Program-made: the position numbers and the translations under genes
The notes under the pieces: generated by a model
The model's database searches: none
What the model was told of the DNA's origin: nothing
What the model saw: the letters and a program-made list of their open reading frames with translations, nothing else
Virus record (IMG/VR): IMGVR_UViG_3300006100_000015
Location: 1-54,831 of that record
From: a virus
Reading direction: 5' to 3' (one strand)
DNA length: 54,831 nt
In this document: piece by piece, positions 35,435 to 43,380 of the stretch
Position numbering within the stretch: position 1 is the first letter of the stretch
Layout: the number at the start of each line of letters is the position of its first letter

Positions 35435-37405
35435 ATGGCACGTTATAATACATCGCTGGCAACAGAAATTGTTTCCGGAGCACAAACTCTGTTAACACCT
35501 GCACAAGGTGGTTACACAGAATTTCAAGGATCTGCACCGTACACGGTGGTTATCCCAGGACCAACATTATTTTTAGGACAGTCGCAAAGTTATTTTAACA
35601 ACACTAGTGGTGTTGTTACACTTTCTGCTCCTAGCGGATATATTGCTGGTAGTCCTAGTTCTCCGGTGTTTAACGGACCAGGTGGTTCTAGTACAAACTT
35701 ATTGGCCATGCCAGCAGGATCTAGTTGTATTATTGGATCTGATGGTACTAACTATAGTATAATTACATTCCCAGGCGGTAATCAATTTGGTATTAACGGA
35801 ACTTTTTCAGCTGATTTGATTAGTACCAATACTGGTACCACCAATATCTACAATACAAATACTCAGACAGTTAACTTTGCAGGCGCGGCAACTAGTATCA
35901 ATATTGGTTCTAGCACTGGTACAACTACTATTAACAATCAATTGTTAGTAAAAGGCGGAACAGTTGTTCTTAACTCTAGTTCAGTACGTACAGAAGATAA
36001 AAATATTGAAATTGGATATGTTAATCCAGTTACTTATGGTGGCGGTACTGTTACAACTATCGGTGGTGCGTTAGGCGGTAGTACAACATTTACAAGTATT
36101 ACTGGTACAAAAGTAACTGGTGCAGGTACATACAGTGGTGTTGGACAATTTGCTACAAGTGGTAGCGGATCGGGTGCAACTTTTAACATCACTACAACTG
36201 GGTCAGGTACAACTTATACTGGTGTAACTACAATTACATTGGTTAATCCAGGAAGTAACTATGCAATCAATGATACAATTACTATTGGTGGTAACTTACT
36301 TGGTGGTACTAATAGTCCTAACAACTTAACATTCACTGTAAGCAACGTTAACTACAGTCCTTGGATTGCAACTATTACCGGTATGCCCAACACTACCAAC
36401 TTGGTAAACGGTCAAGCTGTTAGTGCAACTAACGGTACAGGTAGTTTAGGCGGCGGCGGTACAAGTTATGTAATAAGCAACATTGTAAGTGGAACTAGTA
36501 TTCAGGTAACAGTAACAGGCGGCACAACTCCTGTAGCTGGTACAATTACAGCTATTACTCCAGGTAGTGCTGATACATTTGCCAACGGCGGCGGCATATT
36601 ATTATATGGAACTAGTAATCACACATTACAATGGGCAAGCAGTACATTAGGTCCAACAAGCGGTGGCGGTAACCCAGCTTGGGTTAGTTCAGAAGGGTTG
36701 TATATCAATACTTCTAATACATTTGGTATTCAAAGTGGTAGCAACGTTAACTTTAACTTATTGACCAACGGTCAAGCTACTGGTACTGTTAACATTGCAA
36801 CCAACGCTGGTACAGGTAACTTGTTTACTGGAGCAAGTTCAGCAGTTAACATTGGTGCTAGCGGTGGTACTGCTACAATCAGCAACACTAACTTTACAGT
36901 TGGACAGTCTGGTGGTACAGTTACTTTTAACGGTATTACAACTTTCACAATGAATAGCGTAACAGCGTTTAACTTAACTGGCGGCGGTACAATGAATGCT
37001 GGTAGTACATATGGTTATTTTAGTTCGCTAGGCGTTGGTACTAACACTAACGGTGGTGGTGGTACAATTTATGCGGCAAACAACATTGTTGCTTACTACT
37101 CAGATGACAGATTAAAGACACGTTTGGGCAAAATTGAAGATGCTCTTGCTAAGTTAGAAACATTAAATGGTTTTTACTTTGAAGCTAACCAAACTGCTCA
37201 GGATTTGGGATATACTGTTCAACGTGAAGTTGGAGTTTCTGCTCAAGAAGTTAATGCAATCCTGCCAGAAATTATCAAACCAGCTCCAATCGACGCTAAG
37301 TACATGACAGTTCAGTACGAAAAGTTATTACCATTAGTGATTGAAGCAGTTAAGGAATTGTCAAGCCAAGTTAAAGAATTAAAAGCACAGATTAACAAGG
37401 AATAA
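35435..37405 (+). CDS. Tail fibre with C-terminal S74 intramolecular chaperone
   Basis: A 656-residue fibre. Residues 1-130 form a distinct N-terminal domain (VSGAQTLLTPAQGGYTEFQG), probably the attachment end. Residues 130-540 are repetitive beta shaft, including a GSGSGATFNITTTGSGTTYTG module shared with the giants. Residues about 550-656 match the S74 chaperone domain of endosialidases and other fibres. The Ser-Lys dyad is in YYSDDRLKTRLGKIEDALAKL, followed by GVSAQEVNAILPEIIKP and VQYEKLLPLVIEAVKEL. In this family the domain guides trimer folding and then releases itself at the Ser of SDxRLK. The mature fibre would therefore end about residue 555. Only this fibre in the window has the domain. 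Confidence 0.9.
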   Translation: MARYNTSLATEIVSGAQTLLTPAQGGYTEFQGSAPYTVVIPGPTLFLGQSQSYFNNTSGVVTLSAPSGYIAGSPSSPVFNGPGGSSTNLLAMPAGSSCIIGSDGTNYSIITFPGGNQFGINGTFSADLISTNTGTTNIYNTNTQTVNFAGAATSINIGSSTGTTTINNQLLVKGGTVVLNSSSVRTEDKNIEIGYVNPVTYGGGTVTTIGGALGGSTTFTSITGTKVTGAGTYSGVGQFATSGSGSGATFNITTTGSGTTYTGVTTITLVNPGSNYAINDTITIGGNLLGGTNSPNNLTFTVSNVNYSPWIATITGMPNTTNLVNGQAVSATNGTGSLGGGGTSYVISNIVSGTSIQVTVTGGTTPVAGTITAITPGSADTFANGGGILLYGTSNHTLQWASSTLGPTSGGGNPAWVSSEGLYINTSNTFGIQSGSNVNFNLLTNGQATGTVNIATNAGTGNLFTGASSAVNIGASGGTATISNTNFTVGQSGGTVTFNGITTFTMNSVTAFNLTGGGTMNAGSTYGYFSSLGVGTNTNGGGGTIYAANNIVAYYSDDRLKTRLGKIEDALAKLETLNGFYFEANQTAQDLGYTVQREVGVSAQEVNAILPEIIKPAPIDAKYMTVQYEKLLPLVIEAVKELSSQVKELKAQINKE

Positions 37406-37408
37406 ACG

Positions 37409-37810
37409 ATGACAACTCCTTCAAGTCCTATTTATATTAGTCAAATTGACGGCGAAATTGGACTGCCTAACAGCAGTCCATACAGCAATTTGAGTAATCT
37501 TAATGGATATGTAATTCCAGGACAACGTGATAGTTACCCAACTATGAACGAAATGCGTAACAGAGCATACTATCGTTCAAATAACAAGGGTAATTGCAAC
37601 AACGGAAATTGTCCAAATAATTGTAATTGTGGTAACATTTGCTGTACAAACTGTTATAATTGTAATAACATCAATTGCACAAATTGCGATGGTCAAAACT
37701 GGTTACAAAACAACTGTAATTGCAACTGCACTTACAACTGTAACATTAATACCAACGTATATTATAACTGTAATTGTAACTGTAATTGTAACTGTAACTG
37801 TAACTGCTAA
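37409..37810 (+). CDS. Asn-Cys repeat protein with virion-type N-terminus (putative radical-SAM substrate)
   Basis: A 133-residue protein in two parts. Residues 1-58 (YISQIDGEIGLPNSSPYSNL, then PTMNEMRNRAYY) resemble the small SQIxxExG...MxExxxxxY domain common in phage structural proteins. Residues 61-133 hold 21 Cys, 19 of them directly preceded by Asn, ending in seven perfect Asn-Cys pairs. There is no signal peptide. It starts 3 bases after the S74 fibre gene and ends 18 bases before a radical SAM/SPASM gene; a Cys-rich peptide beside a SPASM enzyme is the usual layout of precursor and maturase in ribosomally made modified peptides. I infer that it is the substrate, either a displayed virion peptide or a released product. 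A plain metal-binding or disulfide-rich protein is the alternative. Confidence 0.75.
   Translation: MTTPSSPIYISQIDGEIGLPNSSPYSNLSNLNGYVIPGQRDSYPTMNEMRNRAYYRSNNKGNCNNGNCPNNCNCGNICCTNCYNCNNINCTNCDGQNWLQNNCNCNCTYNCNINTNVYYNCNCNCNCNCNCNC
37766..37807 (+). repeat. Seven-copy hexanucleotide repeat encoding (Asn-Cys)7
   Basis: Seven in-frame copies of AA(C/T)TG(T/C) end at the stop codon. Copies differ only in wobble positions. A 6-base unit can grow or shrink without shifting the frame, so length polymorphism between related phages is expected. Confidence 0.9.
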
Positions 37811-37828
37811 TATACCACAAGGAATCTT

Positions 37829-39295
37829 ATGATTTTTGAAATACTGACAGAAAAGTTTGGATCAAACCCACCTGATCTAAGAACGTTCTTCTATGACAAC
37901 GAAAAAAATGTCTTAAGCGATGAAACAGGATTCGTCTATGAGTATCCCGATGCTTATGCAAATAATTTTGAAAATCGAGTACCATACAAACCATTTGATA
38001 AAGATCGTCCTTTAATTAAATCTCGCAGTACTAATCACGTAAAAATTCAACTAGGATTAAGTTGTAATTATAGTTGTGATTATTGCAGTCAAAAATTTGT
38101 GGAACGCCCACGTGAAACTAATGCTAAAGACATTGAAAATTTTATGGAAATGTTTAAGACTTTAGAGTTTAACGAAGAAGACGGTTTACGAGTTGAATTT
38201 TGGGGAGGTGAACCTTTAGTTTACTGGAAGACATTAAAACCCCTGGCCGAAGCAGTAGCAGAATTTTTTAAAGATTGGAGAAAGAAACCAGTTTTTAGTA
38301 TTATTACTAATGGTAGTATTTTAACAGAAGAAATCTGTGCTTGGCTATACAGTATGGAATTCCATGTAGCTATCAGTCATGACGGGCCAGGACAACATGT
38401 ACGCGGACCAGATCCATTTGCAGATCCTAAGAAACGTGAAATTATTTTAGATTTATACCAGATTTTGCGTCCTTTAAATCGCATCAGTTTTAACTCAATG
38501 TTAAACAGACAAAATCTTAGTCGTAAAGCTATATTTGATTATTTTATTAATTTTACAAATGATCCCAATGTTAGTTTAGGTGAAGGTACCTTTGTAGATG
38601 CATATGATGCCGATGGCCTACAACACAGTTTACAAACTAAACAAGATCATTTCGAATTTAGAAAAATCGCGTTCGGAGAAATTTACGGATCTAACGGTGA
38701 AATCGGCTTTGGCAACATATTACAAAAAGTTGATAATTTCACAGAATCAGTATTGACCCATCAGCAAGCAGACTATTTAGGTCAAAAATGCGGCATGGAT
38801 GACGAAAGAACCGTTGCATTTGATTTAAACGGCAATGTAATTACTTGCCAAAATGTCAGTGCTATCGAAATTAACAAAAACGGAGAACCTCACTTAGGTG
38901 GTAAGATTACTGAGATCGAGGACGTAAAAATTACTACTAGTACACACTGGAGTAATCGTGCAGAATGTCCAAGTTGTCCAGTGTTGCATATTTGTAAAGG
39001 TGCATGTATGTTCCTTTCAGATGAATTCTGGACTACAAGTTGCAATAACGCCTATAGCGATAACGTACCATTGTTTGCCGCAAGTATTGAAAAAATAACA
39101 GGTGGTTATGTTCCTTACCATATTAAGGGCAAAGGATTACCATTAGAGCGCCAAGATATCTGGGGCGGTGTATTCAAACACGAAGAAGAAAAGAAAAAAA
39201 TAATACCTATTAAGATTGTCAGTGAAAAAGTTGCTGTAATCGACAATGTCGAAGTTTACGGTAAGAGTTCCTTGATAAATACTGAACAGGAATAA
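37829..39295 (+). CDS. Radical SAM / SPASM-domain enzyme (putative peptide maturase)
   Basis: A 488-residue enzyme. Cys79, Cys83 and Cys86 form the CxxxCxxC cluster motif (CNYSCDYC) that binds the SAM-cleaving 4Fe-4S cluster, followed by EFWGGEPL, the GGEP SAM-binding motif. The C-terminal part has a complete SPASM pattern: C-x13-G-x4-C (CGMDD...NGNVITC), then CPSCPVLHICKGAC, matching Cx2Cx5Cx3C, then a further Cys after a gap. SPASM proteins carry two extra clusters and typically modify peptides (anSME, PqqE and sactipeptide/ranthipeptide maturases). Residues 1-70 are an extra N-terminal segment I do not recognise and may bind the substrate. Context makes the Asn-Cys protein upstream the likely substrate. 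The chemistry (thioether, epimerisation or other) cannot be told from sequence. Confidence 0.9.
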   Translation: MIFEILTEKFGSNPPDLRTFFYDNEKNVLSDETGFVYEYPDAYANNFENRVPYKPFDKDRPLIKSRSTNHVKIQLGLSCNYSCDYCSQKFVERPRETNAKDIENFMEMFKTLEFNEEDGLRVEFWGGEPLVYWKTLKPLAEAVAEFFKDWRKKPVFSIITNGSILTEEICAWLYSMEFHVAISHDGPGQHVRGPDPFADPKKREIILDLYQILRPLNRISFNSMLNRQNLSRKAIFDYFINFTNDPNVSLGEGTFVDAYDADGLQHSLQTKQDHFEFRKIAFGEIYGSNGEIGFGNILQKVDNFTESVLTHQQADYLGQKCGMDDERTVAFDLNGNVITCQNVSAIEINKNGEPHLGGKITEIEDVKITTSTHWSNRAECPSCPVLHICKGACMFLSDEFWTTSCNNAYSDNVPLFAASIEKITGGYVPYHIKGKGLPLERQDIWGGVFKHEEEKKKIIPIKIVSEKVAVIDNVEVYGKSSLINTEQE

Positions 39296-39308
39296 GGAAT
39301 AGCAGATC

Positions 39309-40304
39309 ATGAATTTAACTCAAAATTTAATACAGTTTCAACATTCGCAGTTGATAGCACTAGATATAAAATTTACTGACACTGGATTTCAGTGGACAGT
39401 ATTTGATGCCTATAAAAAATCAGAATTGCAGTTGGAATGGGCTAGTTTAGCAGATAATACCGTTACTGCTAGAAAAGTAGCCGGAGTTAGATATCCAAGC
39501 CCTGCTGACGAATTTGCATGGGAAACAGAAACACATAGAGTTTATAGTCAAACTTCAGGAGTCTATCCTGGTGTAACAGCAGGAATTTCTGGAGAAATAA
39601 ATTGGACAGATATTACCAACAATGAGGGATTTTCAGATCATGCTATTTTTGCAATCACTCACCCAGCTGACCAAGTTACTGTAAGAAATTTAAATGTAAG
39701 ATACGTTCAACAAACTGCTTTGAATACAAGAACAGGTATCCCATTATACAATTTAGTAGCCAATTCACAACTACATAAGAAAAATCCAGTTAGGGCAATG
39801 TCTTTGCAAAAGAATAGTCCTATGATTTTAATTTCTATTCCGTTTGCAGAAATGAATCCATCAGATTGGAACATGATGGTTGCGTTGGGCGATAGCGATC
39901 CTGGCCTAGTAAGAATATCGTCAGGCGAACAATTCACAAATGTAATCACCGACGAGCTTGGCAGAATCGTATATACTATGCCAAAAGTTTATTTTACAAA
40001 TAAGACTGCTACTGTCAGCCCAGACGGCTATGTCGATTTACCGTTTTACTTAGGAACTCCTACCGATTTAAATCCCCCAGCAAAAACAAGCTCTGAGCAT
40101 GGATTGCCTATAACGGATCACAATGCAACTATATATTTAAAAACTACGGCAGGTCACTTGAATAAACAACAAGTACAAACAGTCAACGGTGTAGGAACTG
40201 TTCGTTTAATTGCAACACATCTTGTTCCAGGTGACACTATCACAGTAAGTTGTGGTTTTCAATATTGGTCAGGATCAGACGACTGCGTTATAACCGTACA
40301 ATAA
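39309..40304 (+). CDS. Putative virion protein with C-terminal Ig-like domain
   Basis: A 331-residue protein of unknown family. The N-terminal part (MNLTQNLIQFQHSQLIALDI, TDTGFQWTVFDAYKKSELQL) and the centre (NSPMILISIPFAEMNPSDWN) look globular. Residues about 255-331 (ATIYLKTTAGHLNKQQVQTV, GTVRLIATHLVPGDTITVSC) have the strand pattern of an Ig-like domain of the invasin or phage-surface type. It lies between the radical SAM gene (13-base gap) and the halogenase-like gene (7-base gap), so the three are surely co-transcribed. It could be a virion protein modified by these enzymes or a scaffold presenting the substrate; both are inference. No catalytic motif seen. Confidence 0.65.
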   Translation: MNLTQNLIQFQHSQLIALDIKFTDTGFQWTVFDAYKKSELQLEWASLADNTVTARKVAGVRYPSPADEFAWETETHRVYSQTSGVYPGVTAGISGEINWTDITNNEGFSDHAIFAITHPADQVTVRNLNVRYVQQTALNTRTGIPLYNLVANSQLHKKNPVRAMSLQKNSPMILISIPFAEMNPSDWNMMVALGDSDPGLVRISSGEQFTNVITDELGRIVYTMPKVYFTNKTATVSPDGYVDLPFYLGTPTDLNPPAKTSSEHGLPITDHNATIYLKTTAGHLNKQQVQTVNGVGTVRLIATHLVPGDTITVSCGFQYWSGSDDCVITVQ

Positions 40305-40311
40305 GGTTTTT

Positions 40312-41514
40312 ATGAAAATAGGCATTATAGGTAGTGGTACCGCCAGCGCCGTTTCATTACTTGCAATTTTTGATAAATTTAAATTCCATAGATGCAAACA
40401 CATAGATGTGTATTGCATATACAATCCTGACATTCCTGTAACTACTGTGGGCGAAAGTACTAGCCCTATAATGCCTAGTTTACTTTATCATGCTATTGAT
40501 TTTTCTGTTACTGAAGAATTAAAAGAGTTCGATGGTACCCTTCGCTGGGGTACTCGTTACTACTGGGAAGATATTAATGATAAAAATTTCCTAGTAAGGC
40601 ATGGACATACAGGATTGCATGTCAACAGTGAAAAATTTAGCGGATTTGTTATCAACAAACTTGATAAATTATACGATAATTTTTTTCAAATACACGGTAA
40701 TGTCTCAGACATAACACAAGATCATACTCACGTATCGATATTAGTCGACGGAGTGCAACATAAATTTGACTATATCATCGATTGTAGAGGATCACCGTCG
40801 GCCGAAGAAATGGATAGTGGACTATACGAATTTCCAAAATTTGAAACAGTTAACTCAGTAATACTATTTCCTGACTTTAAAGAGTATAACGAAGATTTAA
40901 CAAGTGCATATCCACATGACGACGGCTGGATGTTTGGAGTACCATTAACTCATCGTAAAGCCTTTGGTTATCTATATAATAAAAATATAACAACTCAGGA
41001 AGAAGCGATTGAAAAATTTTCTAAATTAAAAAATATTGATGCTAGTAAATTAAGAAAATTTAGCTGGAGACAGTATTATAAAAAAGAAGCAATGAATGGA
41101 CGCATATTATCCATGGGTAACAGACTATATTTTCTTGAACCTGCACAAGCATTGCCGTTACATTTTTATATAAATTTGTCTGTAGAGTTTATTGAAACAT
41201 TAATTAAAGGTACTAATTTACAAACACCGCATTTTAATAGAGGAATTAATACTTCTTATCTTAAAAGTATGGAAGATATGTTGAATTTAGTTGCACTAAA
41301 CTATGTAGGTCCTTGCAAAAAAGATACGCCTTTCTGGAATACAGTCACAGCACTGGCTAAAGAACGTTTACAAACATCGGAAAGATTTCAAAAATATGTA
41401 AGATTGTGTCAGCAGACTGGAGAATACGAGCAGTATTGGGCACACAATTCAGCCTTGATGAAAGAATATATCGAAGGCTTTGATATTAAACTAGATCAAC
41501 TAAGTCAAATATAG
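40312..41514 (+). CDS. Flavin-dependent tryptophan-halogenase-like enzyme
   Basis: A 400-residue FAD enzyme of the PrnA/RebH superfamily. It has an N-terminal dinucleotide-binding loop (MKIGIIGSGTAS), the family motif VGESTSP near residue 45 (VGEATIP in PrnA), DYIIDCRGSPS as the second FAD motif, and GWMFGVPLTHRKAFGYLY, which corresponds to the halogenase GWxWxIPL...GYVY signature with a Phe for the second Trp. The lysine that is catalytic in PrnA (Lys79, in GAFK) aligns by eye with Arg in DGTLRWG. It is shorter than typical halogenases (about 500-540 aa). Halogenases of this family are known in marine phages (VirX1). Halogenation, hydroxylation or another flavin oxidation of the neighbouring peptide or fibre is possible. 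The gene ends 29 bases inside the convergent Nudix gene. Confidence 0.78.
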   Translation: MKIGIIGSGTASAVSLLAIFDKFKFHRCKHIDVYCIYNPDIPVTTVGESTSPIMPSLLYHAIDFSVTEELKEFDGTLRWGTRYYWEDINDKNFLVRHGHTGLHVNSEKFSGFVINKLDKLYDNFFQIHGNVSDITQDHTHVSILVDGVQHKFDYIIDCRGSPSAEEMDSGLYEFPKFETVNSVILFPDFKEYNEDLTSAYPHDDGWMFGVPLTHRKAFGYLYNKNITTQEEAIEKFSKLKNIDASKLRKFSWRQYYKKEAMNGRILSMGNRLYFLEPAQALPLHFYINLSVEFIETLIKGTNLQTPHFNRGINTSYLKSMEDMLNLVALNYVGPCKKDTPFWNTVTALAKERLQTSERFQKYVRLCQQTGEYEQYWAHNSALMKEYIEGFDIKLDQLSQI

Positions 41515-41935
41515 TTTGTAATTTGGTACGAATAGTTTTACTGTTAAAACTATTACGTAGTCCTTGATGTAAGGGTTTAGGTGTGCGATCTACAGTAGTC
41601 CAAGCCCAACCAATGTGTTCGTCACTCAAGACAGGAACAAACTCGTTATCTATTACACACAAATAAGTATGAAAATTAAATACTTTATCGTTACTGACAA
41701 ATGTTTCTAATGGGATTGTTTTAATTATTTTAGGCACTGCACCTATTTCTTCTTTAATTTCGCGTTGAAGACCTTGCCAAGGTGTTTCACCTATGATGTT
41801 TGTCCCGCCGACTAATCCCCACGTGCCTTCGTGTTTACCGTGACTTTTTTGAAGTAATAAAAATCGTTGTGTAGATTTAGCATAAAATAATGCACCACTA
41901 CAAACTATTCTATCTTTTACAATATTATTTTCCAT
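41486..41935 (-). CDS. Nudix hydrolase
   Basis: A 149-residue protein with a perfect Nudix box Gx5Ex7REUxEExGU (G-TNIIG-E-TPWQGLQ-REIKEEIGA). The Glu residues of REIKEE would bind the Mg2+ needed to hydrolyse a nucleoside diphosphate linked to another group. GTWGLVGG just before the box is typical of MutT-like and GDP-mannose-type Nudix enzymes; substrate cannot be assigned. Its start overlaps the end of the gp15-like gene by 19 bases, making it the third gene of a minus-strand operon with neck and tail-completion genes. Its stop lies inside the end of the convergent halogenase-like gene. A role in nucleotide clean-up or in sugar-nucleotide or mRNA-cap metabolism is possible. Confidence 0.88.
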   Translation of the reverse strand: MENNIVKDRIVCSGALFYAKSTQRFLLLQKSHGKHEGTWGLVGGTNIIGETPWQGLQREIKEEIGAVPKIIKTIPLETFVSNDKVFNFHTYLCVIDNEFVPVLSDEHIGWAWTTVDRTPKPLHQGLRNSFNSKTIRTKLQTIFDLVDLV

Positions 41936-43380
41936 TGGCCCACACCATATTCACCTTCAAAGCTCTTGACCCATGCAACCCCGTTCCACAAGTACTGAAC
42001 TCCAGTGTATATATTCGTTTGCCATACCATAGTGTCTGATTCTAGAGCGGCATGAAAAATAACTTGCCATACTGAACCAGTATATTCTATAATGTCATTA
42101 GCATTAGCTACTAAACTGCCCCATACGACAGCAGGATTTGTATTAGTCGTGTTGCCTATATCTTCAATAATTAGATAACGTGTACCTGCTATTGGGTTGT
42201 TAGGTGTATAAGTTTGAGGATTAATAATGGCATCAAAAGTACCAGGGCTGTTTGGTCGATAACTAGTAGCGGCATTGTAATCTTTTACATCTGTACTTAA
42301 AAATCCGTTACTATCAATTCCAGTATTGCTAGTCAATGTATCTGTATTATAATTAATTTGTAAAATTGCAGGATTTGTAGGATTAATAGCAATAGTACCT
42401 ATAACGTAAGTCCCATTTGGTTGCAACAAATACAACATACTAGAACCTGCAACATATTTTCCGGGGAATAAATTGAATACACTTTCCCAACTTTGAGGAT
42501 TACTGATCGGAGTAGGAATAGTCAACGTCGGTTCTGGAGGATTAACACCTCCTCCTGATTCTAACAAAGTTGCCTGGCCGTCGTATACTGCTATAGGAAA
42601 TCCTGTAACTGTAACATTTTCAGTAGCAAGCAAATTGCTAAATGACGGACTAGTGCCATCAGATTGTAGTGCAGGATCTATTCCTAATCCTTCAACATAC
42701 CCAGACGGATAAGTTCCTTCGGACCCATAGACACTTGTAATAATTTTTGTAATAACACCAAGATGTTTGACCTTAACTGGAGGACTAATCCAGATAGGAG
42801 AATCTAAACTTAATGTTGCTATATCAATAGGAGTATCATTGCCGACAGGAACTTGTCTACTATCCCAAACGATATCTCCTAAATTAAGAACTGATAAACT
42901 AGTCCAGTCAATATAGTTGTCTGTGGTTTGCAATTCTAAACTAGGGTTGAATAACACTAGTATTTGTTCTAATATTTGTAATTTTTGATCAGTACTGCTA
43001 GTCCAAATATCGCATTTCATCTTTAATTGAAAAGGAGTAGGCATCAAGCGTTCAACTGTATAATTACGTCCTTGATTTCCGGTATAATTATTTCCGTTAA
43101 TATCTCTTTCGCGAAAATGCAACTTGCCTACATAAGTTTGATCAGCTAACCTATTTCTATCTAGTTCTAAACCAGTTACATACACACTTATACGTGGAAT
43201 ACTATTAACAGCATTTTCACTGTTTTGACGTATGATGCTGGCCACTTGACGATCTGCATCGCCGTACATTACGGGTACTTGATGTAGTGTTCCATCTCCA
43301 TATTTGACCACAAAATTACTGAGCACTCGTATAGTTTGTGTCAAATATCTTCTTACTTGTCCGTCATAAAACCACTGCAT
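41917..43380 (-). CDS. 15: Tail completion and sheath stabiliser, gp15-like, with C-terminal extension
   Basis: A 487-residue protein. Residues 1-220 align by pattern with T4 gp15, the hexameric ring that caps the finished tail and joins it to the neck: FYDGQVRRYLTQTIRVLSNF (T4 FYNSSFRRYATLMGDLFSNI), QVPVMYGD, IPRISVYVTGLELDRNR, PTPFQLKMKCDIWT, QILEQILVLFNPSL and the closing SPIWISPPVKVK. T4 gp15 is 272 aa. The extra ~260 residues include a domain of the type YLIIEDIG...NANDIIEYTGSVWQVIF...GVQYLWNGVAW that I associate with other aquatic T4-like structural proteins. The ATG at 43380 overlaps the stop of the gp14-like gene. Confidence 0.82.
   Translation of the reverse strand: MQWFYDGQVRRYLTQTIRVLSNFVVKYGDGTLHQVPVMYGDADRQVASIIRQNSENAVNSIPRISVYVTGLELDRNRLADQTYVGKLHFRERDINGNNYTGNQGRNYTVERLMPTPFQLKMKCDIWTSSTDQKLQILEQILVLFNPSLELQTTDNYIDWTSLSVLNLGDIVWDSRQVPVGNDTPIDIATLSLDSPIWISPPVKVKHLGVITKIITSVYGSEGTYPSGYVEGLGIDPALQSDGTSPSFSNLLATENVTVTGFPIAVYDGQATLLESGGGVNPPEPTLTIPTPISNPQSWESVFNLFPGKYVAGSSMLYLLQPNGTYVIGTIAINPTNPAILQINYNTDTLTSNTGIDSNGFLSTDVKDYNAATSYRPNSPGTFDAIINPQTYTPNNPIAGTRYLIIEDIGNTTNTNPAVVWGSLVANANDIIEYTGSVWQVIFHAALESDTMVWQTNIYTGVQYLWNGVAWVKSFEGEYGVGQWKIIL

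Noticed and set aside
37766-37807. CRISPR-like short repeat
   Set aside because: The 6-base repeat is coding, contiguous and has no spacers.
37629-37832. Plus-strand 67-codon frame rich in Val/Thr/Ile overlapping the Asn-Cys gene
   Set aside because: It is the +1 reading of the same AAC-TGT repeats and has no ribosome site. The Asn-Cys frame starts right after the fibre gene with AAGGAATAAACG and is the plausible one.
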